Below the pieces are notes generated by a model, which saw nothing but the letters and a program-made list of their open reading frames with translations, did no database searches and was not told where the DNA came from. Of a DNA stretch of 64,000 nucleotides, positions 34,238-43,722 are shown piece after piece; positions within the stretch are counted from its first letter, which is position 1, and every line of letters begins with the position of its first letter. Origin of the DNA: Pseudophaeomoniella oleicola (Eukaryota > Ascomycota > Eurotiomycetes > Phaeomoniellales > Phaeomoniellaceae); NCBI GenBank assembly GCA_003868215.1, contig QWDQ01000015.1:124001-188000 (forward strand). The letters run 5' to 3'. The translations under genes were made by a program, and so were the position numbers.

Positions 34238-36931
34238 ATGTTACAGCGCACAGTTCTGGGCTCACGATGGATATGTCGGTCATGTTTGAGCAATCTGAAG
34301 AAACAACAGTACATGAATCAAAGCCTGCGGTTTGGTAGAGCAAGGAATCTGTCGACAGGGTCTGGAAGTACCGGATTGGATGTTTCCAGGATCCGTAACA
34401 TCGGTATCATAGCTCATATCGACGCCGGCAAGACAACAACCACGGAGCGAATGCTCTATTACAGCGGGCATACTCGCAGATTAGGTAATGTCGATGAAGG
34501 GTCGACAGTAACGGATTTTCTTCCAGCTGAAAGGGCAAGGGGAATTACTATTCAATCCGCCGCTATTACGTTTGAATGGCCGCCGAAGTCAGCTAGTGGC
34601 GAGGACAGCACTGTAGAGCATCAGGTGCAGGAAGGGAACCTTCCGAGATCGAGTCTTAGTCATACTATCAACCTCATCGATACTCCTGGACATGCGGATT
34701 TCACCTTCGAAGTTCGACGGTCTTTGCGCATTCTGGACGGAGCAGTATGTGTTCTGGATGGCGTAGCCGGCGTTGAAGCGCAGACAGAGCAGGTGTGGAG
34801 TCAAGCTGGTGAATGGGGCATTCCTCGAATTGCTTTCGTCAACAAGCTAGACAGAGATGGAGCAGCTTTTGCCCGTACGGTCAAAGAAATAGGATCTAGA
34901 TTGGGCGGGTGGCCAGCGGTCTGTCAGATCCCCTGGTGGGAAGGAGGCAAAGGTCGCTTCACTGGGATCGCGGATGTTATCACACTGAGGGGCCTTCATT
35001 ATGATCCACAATCGGACGGCAAGACAGTCAAGGTTCTCACTCTGGAAGAACTTGATGCCATTCAACCCCCCTTGGCCGAAGAACTTCGTAAAGCTAGGGT
35101 GGCATTGGTCGAGCTTCTAAGCGAACATGATGAGTTAATGATTGAGAAGTTCATAGAGGTCGGAGAGGACCATCTGGCAGTTGGTTCCATGGACATCTTA
35201 GCGAGCTTGAGACAGTGTTTGTTGGGGAGGCAAGACATCATCCCCGTTTTCGCTGGAGCGAGCTTCCGAAACATTGGCGTACAGCCGCTGCTGGACTCGA
35301 TTGTTGATCTGTTGCCCAGTCCTGATGAGCGACCAGACGCAGAGGTCAGCATTGGGAACGTGAAAGGAGGACTTAAGGACTTTCTCAGCGGCAACTTGAC
35401 GTTAAAAGGCGCGGCAAACCAGCCTAAAGGCAAGAAAGGCGCTGCGGATCAAGCTCCCCCTCACAAGCTTCTTGAGGGTTGCGCATTGGCTTTCAAAGTG
35501 GTCAACGATCCGCGCAAAGGCGTGTTGGTCTACATCAGGGTATATTCCGGTACCATCACCCGCAATGCATTACTGTACAATACGAACTTACATATCTCGG
35601 AGAGATCACCAACTCTCCTTCGAATGTATGCAAATGATTCAATTCAAGTGGACTCATTATCTGCAGGACAGATAGGGGTCCTTGTCGGACTCAAGCAAGC
35701 GAGAACAGGGGACACCTTGATCTCATATCCTGGAAACAAAGCGACTCCGCCTGAAGCTCTTACATCTTTGCAGCTGCGTCCTATTCATGTCCCTCCGCCG
35801 GTTTTCTTTGCCAGCCTGGAAGCAAATAGTCTACGCGAAGAGAAAGCGGTTAAAGATGCTGTTGCCATTCTTCTTCGAGAAGATCCCAGCCTGCAAGTTA
35901 CGCAGGATGATGATACGGGTCAAACACTGCTCAGTGGAATGGGCGAACTTCACCTCGAAATTGCGGGTGACCGTCTTCTCAACGACCTTAAAGCGAATGC
36001 TCGCATGGGCAAAATTGAGATCGGTTATCGCGAGACCATCACTGGCCCTTCAGACCCTATGACCAAGATCTTTGAACATGAAGCATCTGGAAAGAGGGGA
36101 AAGGCAGGCTGCACTGCTGTTGTCGCACCGCACGAGGAGACTGAGGTTACAGCTCTTGAGATCGACGAGAGAGACAGTCTGCACCTCCTCGAACGGGATG
36201 GCAACCACATCACAATCCTAACGCCTACCCTTACTTCTACAGGAAGGCCCAAGTCTTCTGAGGATCCCGGGTTAGGGAACAACCTGACCCTCAGCGACAT
36301 CCAAACAGCGTTTACCAACGGTGCGCTAGCAGCTCTCGCCCGCGGTCCCAAATATCGCTACCCGGCCCGCAACATTGATGTAACTCTGTCTTTCAACCCG
36401 GCCACTGACCTCTTTGGGTCAGATACCTCGATCTCCTCACTCACGTCCGCCGCACGCCTCGCCACAATTGCCGCTCTCAAACAAGCAAGCAACGAGCACT
36501 CCTCGGTCCTTATGGAACCGGTCATGAACGTCACCATCTCTGTCGACGACTCCAGCCTCGGCACCGTCATCCACGACATCTCTGCCAGTCGCGGCGGCCA
36601 CATAATCTCCCTCGACGACTCCGCCGACGACCCCTCAACATCCGCAGAAATCGATCCCTCCAAAATCTACACACCCCCAGACCCCTTCGGCCACCCCCCA
36701 ACTTCGTCATCATCCTCCTCCGCTTCCCCATCGTCATCACAACAACAACAACACCCTCGCCCAAAAACCATCCGCGCAAAAGTCCCCCTGAAAGAAATGG
36801 TCGGTTACCTCAAACACCTCCGGAGCATGACCGCAGGCCGAGGCACGTTCGTCATGAGCGTCGACCGCTTCGAAAAGATGAGCGGGCAAAGAGAGAAAGC
36901 TCTTGTGGCGGAGATGCGAGGGTCATCATAG
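34238..36931 (+). CDS. MEF2: Mitochondrial elongation factor G2 (ribosome-releasing factor 2, MEF2/GFM2)
   Basis: A translational GTPase that works with mitochondrial RRF to split ribosomes after termination rather than in translocation. Intronless; ATG 34238 gives 897 residues. An N-terminal presequence of about 45 residues rich in R and S leads to G1 (AHIDAGKTT, residues 59-67), G2 ([11 protein letters not shown]), G3 (DTPGHAD) and G4 (NKLDRDG). Domains II-V follow ([36 protein letters not shown]). Longer internal segments than bacterial EF-G include a K/G-rich insert near 35400-35460 and an S/Q/P-rich insert near 36680-36770 in the C-terminal domains. Assignment to EF-G2 rather than EF-G1 rests on overall resemblance and the insert pattern. 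Confidence 0.9.
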   Translation: MLQRTVLGSRWICRSCLSNLKKQQYMNQSLRFGRARNLSTGSGSTGLDVSRIRNIGIIAHIDAGKTTTTERMLYYSGHTRRLGNVDEGSTVTDFLPAERARGITIQSAAITFEWPPKSASGEDSTVEHQVQEGNLPRSSLSHTINLIDTPGHADFTFEVRRSLRILDGAVCVLDGVAGVEAQTEQVWSQAGEWGIPRIAFVNKLDRDGAAFARTVKEIGSRLGGWPAVCQIPWWEGGKGRFTGIADVITLRGLHYDPQSDGKTVKVLTLEELDAIQPPLAEELRKARVALVELLSEHDELMIEKFIEVGEDHLAVGSMDILASLRQCLLGRQDIIPVFAGASFRNIGVQPLLDSIVDLLPSPDERPDAEVSIGNVKGGLKDFLSGNLTLKGAANQPKGKKGAADQAPPHKLLEGCALAFKVVNDPRKGVLVYIRVYSGTITRNALLYNTNLHISERSPTLLRMYANDSIQVDSLSAGQIGVLVGLKQARTGDTLISYPGNKATPPEALTSLQLRPIHVPPPVFFASLEANSLREEKAVKDAVAILLREDPSLQVTQDDDTGQTLLSGMGELHLEIAGDRLLNDLKANARMGKIEIGYRETITGPSDPMTKIFEHEASGKRGKAGCTAVVAPHEETEVTALEIDERDSLHLLERDGNHITILTPTLTSTGRPKSSEDPGLGNNLTLSDIQTAFTNGALAALARGPKYRYPARNIDVTLSFNPATDLFGSDTSISSLTSAARLATIAALKQASNEHSSVLMEPVMNVTISVDDSSLGTVIHDISASRGGHIISLDDSADDPSTSAEIDPSKIYTPPDPFGHPPTSSSSSSASPSSSQQQQHPRPKTIRAKVPLKEMVGYLKHLRSMTAGRGTFVMSVDRFEKMSGQREKALVAEMRGSS

Positions 36932-37302
36932 CCGTAGTTCGTGGCAGTGTGACGTTTCGAATGAATGAAATGGCAAATAAATTACTATAATTCTTTTTCC
37001 CCCCCTCCTCTTCCCTCCCTCCACAAAGGGTGATGATGGTTATTATTATTATTATTATAATTAACTCCTTATAATTTCTCGCTTCTCGTCCTGTCACTTT
37101 TTGTATATAAACATAGCCATCAAGAAGGATAGGTAGGTATTTAGGTTAAGGTCCTCGAGAGGCAGCGATGATAGTCGTATTCTAGAATGAAAAACGGCAA
37201 CCGAAATTGAGCAGGAGAAAAGACTTTTTTGGGGTGTTCGGTAGGTAAACTACAAGATAGGAAGGTTGATGTGGTCATACAAAAAGGTACAGATCCATCA
37301 GC
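36932..37302. other. Convergent intergenic region with (TTA)n tract
   Basis: Short 3'-3' gap. A run of TTA units lies at 37039-37058 and polypyrimidine sequence at 36993-37021. No gene. Confidence 0.6.
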
Positions 37303-39111
37303 TCATGCCCGATATCCGATACCTCCTCTACTACCGCGTCCACCACCGCCCCTCCATCCACCTCCTCCGCCACCGCCCCTCCATCCACCTCCTCCGCCAC
37401 CACCAAAACCGAACCCTCTCCCTCTCCCCCTCGTCCTCGTTTCAGCTTTCCTCCCCCACTCGGCCCCTCTGTCAACCCACTTCGCCCTCTCACCGTCGTC
37501 GAAACTGTACCGTCTCATCTCCTCGCCCGGCTCGATGCGGTCGACCCGGAAAAGGTCTCGGAACGCGTCCAAGCGTGCCTCGGCGATATTCGAGGGAACG
37601 GGTTTGTAGTATAGTTTTGGCTTGGCCGTCTGCGTTGAGGAGAAGAGGTCGTCTAAGGCGCGGAAGGCGGGGCCGGAGGCTTTGGGTTGGGAGATGGCGG
37701 CGGGGTGGTGGGGTGGTGAGAAGCCGCGACGGGAGGGGGAGGGAGGGATGCGTGGTTGGCGGGATGGGTGGACGACTGATGGACGATCTTGAGTCTGGGG
37801 TGCGACAGGCGGTTGCGCAAAAGGTGCCTGTTGAAGACCAGGTGGTCTCGCGCCGATTTCTTGGAGACTTGCTTGAATAACATCATTGGTATCTGGTTCG
37901 TAAACGACTTCCCAACGCTTTAGCCCCATACCACGGCCACCTGAACTGTTTTCAATCTCTATCCAGCCCTTGACTTTCTCATCCGGAATGAAATCAACCC
38001 ATAGAGCATCTCGCATCGGCTCCTCTGGCCATCGCGTATCATGCAACCTCGAGCGAACGCGAGACGCCGCTGAAATGCTGGCAAATGAGACGAAGGCGTG
38101 GGTCTTGATGTTGTCTAGAAAGATTTCGGTCACTGCATCTGAGTCGGATGTCGACGGAGAGCGACTTGCCAATTTCTCGAGATGATTCTGCAGAGTAGCT
38201 ACCTGTAGTGGACGTTTCAGATTGCGAATATAGAGGGTCGAGGTTGCAGGGTGAAGAGCCGGCGACACCTGTCGATCTTCCTCTTTCTCTTGGGCCGGAG
38301 GTGGTGAAGGTAATTTCGTAGATTTTGTAGAGACCGAGTCGTCCAACTTTTTGTCTGCCTCTGCTGGCGACGTGGAATCTATCTTCTCTCCAGGAGCCGA
38401 TTCCCCTCGCGGATCATCTGCTTGAGGCAAAGCTTGAGCGTTGTCGATCTTCGTTTCTACTGCTGTTTCATTCCCATTGCTTGTTGGGATTGAGCTTTGG
38501 ACAGCATTCTGAGACTTATCAAAGTCTTCAGTCAATGTCGCCCTTGGGCTACCATCCAATGCTTTCGCCTTCTTGATGGAGACCTCGGCTGAAGCCGGCA
38601 CGGGTGTCACGCTTCTTCTCTTCCGCTTTCTGCTCTCTTCGGTGACCTCCCTTTCAACGCTGTCTGTGGTCGGGGGTGTTGACGCCTTCTTCACTGCTGG
38701 TTCTGCGCTATTGAATTCTGAGCTGGGTGCAGCTTCCTGCGTGCTGGGATCTGCAGCAACATCAGTCGGCGGTGTCTCTTGTTTTTGTGGCATCGATATC
38801 TCTGGCGTCTCAGGAGAAGTTGCTTCATCTTGCCTTTGCTCCTCCCCGACTACATCGGGCATCGGCGCATCCGCTTCCAGGACAGGGGGTGTTGCATCTT
38901 TTGCGGTCTCTTCGGCTGCCTCGACGGCCTCAGGTTGAACCTCGTTGCCTGGGGATGGTTCATCCTTATCCTTTTCAGCGACAGCCTGCTGGTCAAGCTC
39001 AATTAATCTATCGATGAATTGTTGTTTCAATTTCAATCCAGTGAGGGCAGCTCCGCGTGACTTCAATTCATCTTTCAACTCTTGCACTTTCAATTTGCTG
39101 TAGTCGGCCAT
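37303..39111 (-). CDS. Acinus-like protein (SAP domain, RRM-like domain, RSB motif)
   Basis: Acinus is a nuclear RNA-binding protein of the ASAP/PSAP splicing-linked complexes. The intronless product is 602 residues from ATG 39111. A SAP domain occupies residues 1-40 (KLKVQELKDELKSRG). An acidic, disordered middle includes a basic patch (RKRKRRS). An RRM-like fold lies at about 290-375 (STLYIRNLKRPLQ, HAFVSFASISAASRVRSRLH). An RSB-like motif is at 486-503 (LDDLFSSTQTAKPKLYYK), the segment that in animals binds RNPS1 and SAP18. A glycine/arginine-rich C-terminus follows (RGRGRGFGFGGGG and WRGGGGGGG twice), encoded partly by an exact 27-bp duplication. The domain order fits acinus. RNPS1 and SAP18 partners are not in this window. 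Confidence 0.85.
   Translation of the reverse strand: MADYSKLKVQELKDELKSRGAALTGLKLKQQFIDRLIELDQQAVAEKDKDEPSPGNEVQPEAVEAAEETAKDATPPVLEADAPMPDVVGEEQRQDEATSPETPEISMPQKQETPPTDVAADPSTQEAAPSSEFNSAEPAVKKASTPPTTDSVEREVTEESRKRKRRSVTPVPASAEVSIKKAKALDGSPRATLTEDFDKSQNAVQSSIPTSNGNETAVETKIDNAQALPQADDPRGESAPGEKIDSTSPAEADKKLDDSVSTKSTKLPSPPPAQEKEEDRQVSPALHPATSTLYIRNLKRPLQVATLQNHLEKLASRSPSTSDSDAVTEIFLDNIKTHAFVSFASISAASRVRSRLHDTRWPEEPMRDALWVDFIPDEKVKGWIEIENSSGGRGMGLKRWEVVYEPDTNDVIQASLQEIGARPPGLQQAPFAQPPVAPQTQDRPSVVHPSRQPRIPPSPSRRGFSPPHHPAAISQPKASGPAFRALDDLFSSTQTAKPKLYYKPVPSNIAEARLDAFRDLFRVDRIEPGEEMRRYSFDDGERAKWVDRGAEWGRKAETRTRGRGRGFGFGGGGGGGWRGGGGGGGWRGGGGRGSRGGIGYRA
37344..37397. repeat. Exact 27-bp tandem duplication in the acinus-like gene
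   Basis: The unit starting CACCGCCCCTCCATCCACCT occurs twice head to tail without a mismatch. On the coding (minus) strand it encodes two nine-residue G/W/R units, so repeat number can vary in frame. Confidence 0.92.
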
Positions 39112-39611
39112 GGCGTTTGGAGATTCCAAGAGCACTGGAAGACACTCCGCGCACAGCGACTCTATAATCAGATAATGAGGGTCATAATACTGGACAAAGG
39201 TTTGTGTAAATACTTTGTCGCATGCAGCGCGATCACTCAATGCCGCGTTGTTTTTGATCACGTGATTTGAGACGACCAACGATTTGAGAATAGCCAAATT
39301 CGGTATCGTGTCGATTATACTCCGACTACATCCAGACCTTTGACCAACTTCAATTGACTTATTACACGCAACACAGGAGGTATCTTAGTTGTTGGAGATT
39401 ATCAATATTATAATTTACATATCCTACCCTAATATCACAAAGGTTTATCCCGGCACTTGACTATTAACAAGATGTCCGACCAGCCCCTCTCATCTTTTGC
39501 CATCTCCAGGACGGCTTTTCACAAATGCGTCATAAACATCGTGGTCCCGTCTCATGAATGAGTACTGTCTCCCGCATCTGGTGATCTGATGGTGCACGTC
39601 ACCAGTTGAAT
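39112..39611. other. Intergenic region between acinus-like gene (5') and DPR-repeat gene (3')
   Basis: The acinus-like frame is open upstream to 39297, with no ATG-supported need for it. Apart from promoter and 3' UTR sequence nothing is seen. Confidence 0.5.
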
Positions 39612-40860
39612 CTAGACCCTTCCTATTTGAGCTGTCAGCAACACTATCTCCATCTGGAGTTGTACCGTAGTTTCACTCACCTGCAAGTTTGTTGAAGGCA
39701 CCCTTTACGGGGTTGTTGCTTGTTGTCGTGTTTGCTGTTGCCGAGGTTGGACCAGAGGCTGATGCTTGACCCTCTGGTGCACCGGTAGGGCCAGATCCCG
39801 AGACGGAAGAATTAGCGGTTGCACCAGCGCCAGTTGGGCCTGAACCGACGTTGTTAGAATCAACTTTCGGATCAAATATATTGGCAAGTTTTGATTTATG
39901 GGGACCGCTGGTGCCAGCTGAAGACCCACCATTGCCGTGTCCCTGCGCGCTTGAGGTTATCCCTGCTGGGCCCTCGGAGCCGTAGGAGTCGTTGCCATAT
40001 CCCGTGTTGTGGCCGCCATATGTGTTGCCGCCTCTGTTGTCTCTATCAGAGTCGATGCGTGGCTAGACTCGGTGTTAGTAACAGCGATGGCAGTGCCGGT
40101 AACAGGGACTTACGTCTAATTTGTTGCCAAGGTTGGAACCGTGTGGTCCGTCATTTGTACTGCGTGGGTTGTCATATGCGGTATCACGTGTGGATGTCCC
40201 ATAGTTATTTCCGCTGCCTCCTGTGGTACCAGAGCCGTAGCCCGAGTTGTTGCCATAACCAGTGTTGCCACCATACCCAGTGTTGTTGCCGTGGCCCGTT
40301 CCAGTACCTCGGCCATCACGATCAGAATCAACTCGTGGGTCAGCCTTGTTTGCAAGGTTGGAGTCGTGAGGCCCAGCATTTGTTGAGTGTGGGTTATCGT
40401 GATGAACAGTATTGCTGCCATAGCCTCCGGTGTTACCGGTGGTGCTGCCATACCCGGTTCCAGTGCCCGTGCCTCGTCCATCGCGATCAGAATCAACGCG
40501 CGGGTCAGCCTTGTTGCCGAGGCTGGAGTCATGGGGACCAGCGTTTGTAGAACGTGGGTTGTCGTAGTTGGTGTTACCGCCATATCCACTGTGATTTGTG
40601 CCAGTGGTTGTGTTTCCAGCTGTCCGCGAGCCGTCACGGTCACTGTCTACCCTATTACGATGTCAGATGGATCTAGGTCAGGAAACACTTGCTGCTCACC
40701 TTGGGTCGAGCTTGTTCGCTGCGTTCGAGTCGTGAGGTCCAGCATTGGTCGAGGCTCCCGAGTTGCCAGATCGATAGCCGGAGTCTCTGTTGTTGCCAAA
40801 GGCACCACCATCGTGGTAACCCTCTGTGCGGTTGTCATTGCCAGTGTTGTACGAAGACAT
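39612..40860 (-). CDS. DPR-repeat dehydrin-like (hydrophilin) protein
   Basis: Four exons, 40860-40700, 40651-40114, 40062-39681 and 39622-39612, give 363 residues. Introns are 48, 51 and 58 bp with good donors, and the frame is consistent across all three joins. The protein is a very hydrophilic G/N/S/T/D-rich chain with five copies of a unit of the type GPHDSNLGNKADPRVDSDRD, separated by Gly/Asn/Thr linkers. The fifth copy is divergent (GPHKSKLANIFDPKVDS). This DPR motif defines the dehydrin-like Dpr proteins described in Aspergillus fumigatus, which help conidia tolerate osmotic, oxidative, pH or freezing stress. No membrane segment or signal peptide is present. The last exon is only three codons plus stop (LAG|RV). 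Introns 1 and 2 both fall inside a DPR unit. Confidence 0.83.
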
Positions 40861-41991
40861 TGTAATAAGACTGATTGAATGTACAAGTGAATATGATATT
40901 TTATTCTGATTTGGATATCGACAACATATGAAGAAGCTCCTGGCCTCGGGGTTTATATATTCATAACTTCCAGACCTTATGATGGCATTGTAAATCACTA
41001 ATGATGTTTTCCTACATTCGCACGTCATTTGATTCATAAAGCTCTCGTCAGTGAGGCCAAAAGACCACATAGTATATCTCTACCTGGTCTAGACTCTTCA
41101 CACAGGTACATCTTTGCCGGTACGGACCTTCTCCTCGTTTGCCTTTGACGTATGGTGTCGCGATCGACACCAGGTAAGAATGGTCCGGCTGCTTTCGATG
41201 TGGCTGAGTGTGGCTGGTGACATACCGAACAGGAAGTTGACTCCTCTCTGGGCTTCTCTGAGGTTCATGATTGGTGTCTGTGCGAAATATGAGATCCATT
41301 TGAATGTTGGTTCCGGAGGGAATAGGAAAGGCACTACTATAGTACGTAGAAAACCTGAATTCCTTGTTGATCGATTACTGTGTTGGAGCTGCGGAGAAGA
41401 GGGAACGACGTCAGTCGATGATTTACTTGGTTCAGCACTAACATCTTCTACCTCTTCGAGAAATAATTCGGCACTTTACGACATGTTTACCACATCGCGC
41501 TTATGATCGACATGCTGTGGCTTGCTGCGACTCGGCGACCAGTGGAAGTATCGGGAAGCGGGGTATCATATCATATACCTCCTCGCTCCTACTACGTAGT
41601 AGACATCCCACTACGTAGTACAAGTCAATCATTGATCACGCCTTCATCGGCAGTATCGGTAAAGAATTCCTATGAACATCTACAGTTCTCACTCAACATC
41701 CTTCTGCAAATGAACGTTTCGATCTTTACACTGGTTTTCAGTATCGTTAAAGTACATGCTGCAATAACAACAGTCAAGCCTGCCGAGGACTAATTGCCCT
41801 GATTTGCCATACTGTAGCCCATGTGCTATCATACGAGCCAGCACTCAATGATGTGTTGTCTGCCATTAACAAGCTTTAGACAAAGTGTAGTACACAGATG
41901 CCTTCGCCTGAGTGCAAAGGTTCAGCAGCCAGTCATCTTCCTTCAGATCTTACGTCCGGAAGTCTTGCGCAGTCATGTCTGCAGTTTCAAC
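40861..41991. other. Intergenic region between DPR gene (5') and PARP gene (3')
   Basis: Promoter of the DPR gene and 3' flank of the PARP gene. It holds two neighbouring ACTACGTAGT palindromes (41590 and 41610). A 130-codon frame at 41114-41506 (+) and one on the opposite strand have no recognisable domain and are not called. Confidence 0.5.
41590..41605 (+). repeat. Copy 2 of dispersed 16-base element TACTACGTAGTAGACA
   Basis: The same 16 bases as copy 1, plus the next base T. Eight bases on, a second palindrome ACTACGTAGT occupies 41610-41619, so this copy is a close pair. Confidence 0.85.
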
Positions 41992-43722
41992 CTACGCGAT
42001 CTGAACCCTGAGAAGGTAGCGGAGTCTAACCTGGGCGATATCGTAACAAATGTATTCGTTGTACGCTAAGAAGCAGTTGTCGTCGTCGATGTCAGCCGGC
42101 GGAATGCTAGTATCGGGCATCGAAACCCCCTTCAATTGCGGATTGACAGATGCAGCGTCCTTCCATGCCATTGGAGTTGTACGACCAACACCCCATGTGC
42201 TCATGCGGCCATTTGCAATAGCGCCCTCTGCCGCATGATAGTCTGCGTTGTATAGCTTATGCATTGGTTTGCCTAGCTCGGCCTCACAAAGGAGAAGCAG
42301 TCCTATATTGCCCGTTTGGTATGCTCGGCAATAATTTGCTGACTTGGTGCTCATATCCGCGAGATAGAGCCCTTTGTCGAACATGTAACCAGATGAAGGA
42401 GCCTCCGGAGGAGCAATACGAAGACCTTGGCTGAGAATTCCTCCGAAATTGGTACAAAGCGATCCATGCCACAAGAGACGACGGTCTGATTTTCCACTCG
42501 AGTCTAGTTTGGCGAACTTAGACTTCTCGAACCTATCTATCTCACTAGAGCGCTCGATGCGAAATATGTCCTCGACTTTATATCTGATCGAATGAGTTGC
42601 TGCGGCTGTTTTGAGAAGATACTCTTGGATCTCACTAAATTCAGCTGCATCGCTCTCCAACGGCGTCATTTCACCAAGGTTGAGGCTGCGGAACTGAAGA
42701 TCGAGTTGTGAAACACCATCGTTGTCTTTGCTGCTCGCTGCTTCCTTCATGATTTCTTCGCCTAGCCGCATGTCGGTCAGATTTTCTAGGAGTTCGACCT
42801 CACGCTTTATCAGAGCTTCCGCGTTGATGATCGGTGGTCTCGCTCCTCGAGGAATGACATGTGGTATGAGACTGAGATATCGATTGCTAAGATCTTCAAT
42901 CCGCTCGTTGTAATTGTGGCCATGCGATGTTGCTATGCTGGGATCTTTGATTAGTTCCGAGAGCTCTTTCAAGACCGTATAGCCATCTTTCAAGGTCTTT
43001 TTCGAAAGTTTCCCCAGAGGCAATTTATTAGTGTCGTAGTCCATCGCAGCCATTGCATTTTGAAAGTAGTCTTGGTTGAAAATGAGGCTCATGAGACGCT
43101 GGACTGCGGCAGGTAGCTTGCTCTCAACTGGCTTGCTGCTTCCTAGGCTTTCCTTGGATTCTCGTCGTTTTGATGCGCCGGGAAGCTCGTCGTCAGCGGA
43201 AGACTCATCCTCATAAGTCTTCTGTAGGAACGTATATTTCTTGCTCTTCGGTGGAGCTAGACGATCTTCCCATCGCAGGCCTGATTTGTCGCGAAACTTC
43301 TTTTCGAACTCTGCCAATGCAACTTGTAGGGACCCGGTACCCAAGGTTTTAGTCTGGCCTGCTTCACCAACACGACCCCATCTGGTGTACGTCCAGTATT
43401 CATGTAGGACATCGTCAGCCAGCACTTGGACGACGTAGAACTTATTGTTGTTAGCAGATGCATTGGTCTGGTTCAGTGTTGCATCGTAGATGGTGCCATC
43501 ATCGCCGATGTAAATCCTAGATGACGCCGACCCCCTGTAATGCTCATCGGCTGGGATCCTGGTAGAGCCTGAGTTTACTCGCTGGCTGTCTTTTACTTTC
43601 TTGGCCGGTGGTGGACTCGTCGCGGCAGTATCATTACTACCTTCACGAGAACGCTTTTTGGGACTCTCCGCTCTCACTGATGGTGTGGCAGATGCACCTT
43701 GACCTCGACGAGTACGAGCCAT
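41992..43722 (-). CDS. Poly(ADP-ribose) polymerase (WGR-PRD-catalytic)
   Basis: Attaches ADP-ribose chains from NAD+ to proteins, typically at DNA breaks. The intronless product is 576 residues. The first 65 residues are disordered and basic (SPKKRSREG, PPPAKKVKD), a likely nuclear signal. A WGR domain occupies about 70-165 (TRWGRVGEAGQ at 113-123). The helical regulatory domain lies at about 205-330 (PLGKLSKKTLKDGYTVLKEL) and the catalytic domain at about 350-576. The H-Y-E triad is complete: H419 (LLWHGS), Y453 (KGLYLADMSTKSANYC) and E556 (YNEYICY), so chain elongation is expected. There is no zinc finger and no BRCT domain. The BRCT domain is present in some fungal PARPs, so this is a PARP2-like short form, unless an upstream exon was missed. 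Confidence 0.94.
   Translation of the reverse strand: MARTRRGQGASATPSVRAESPKKRSREGSNDTAATSPPPAKKVKDSQRVNSGSTRIPADEHYRGSASSRIYIGDDGTIYDATLNQTNASANNNKFYVVQVLADDVLHEYWTYTRWGRVGEAGQTKTLGTGSLQVALAEFEKKFRDKSGLRWEDRLAPPKSKKYTFLQKTYEDESSADDELPGASKRRESKESLGSSKPVESKLPAAVQRLMSLIFNQDYFQNAMAAMDYDTNKLPLGKLSKKTLKDGYTVLKELSELIKDPSIATSHGHNYNERIEDLSNRYLSLIPHVIPRGARPPIINAEALIKREVELLENLTDMRLGEEIMKEAASSKDNDGVSQLDLQFRSLNLGEMTPLESDAAEFSEIQEYLLKTAAATHSIRYKVEDIFRIERSSEIDRFEKSKFAKLDSSGKSDRRLLWHGSLCTNFGGILSQGLRIAPPEAPSSGYMFDKGLYLADMSTKSANYCRAYQTGNIGLLLLCEAELGKPMHKLYNADYHAAEGAIANGRMSTWGVGRTTPMAWKDAASVNPQLKGVSMPDTSIPPADIDDDNCFLAYNEYICYDIAQVRLRYLLRVQIA

Noticed and set aside
41114-41506. 130-codon plus-strand frame and an overlapping minus-strand frame at 41048-41299
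   Set aside because: No conserved motif, no splice signals and no way to choose between the two strands.
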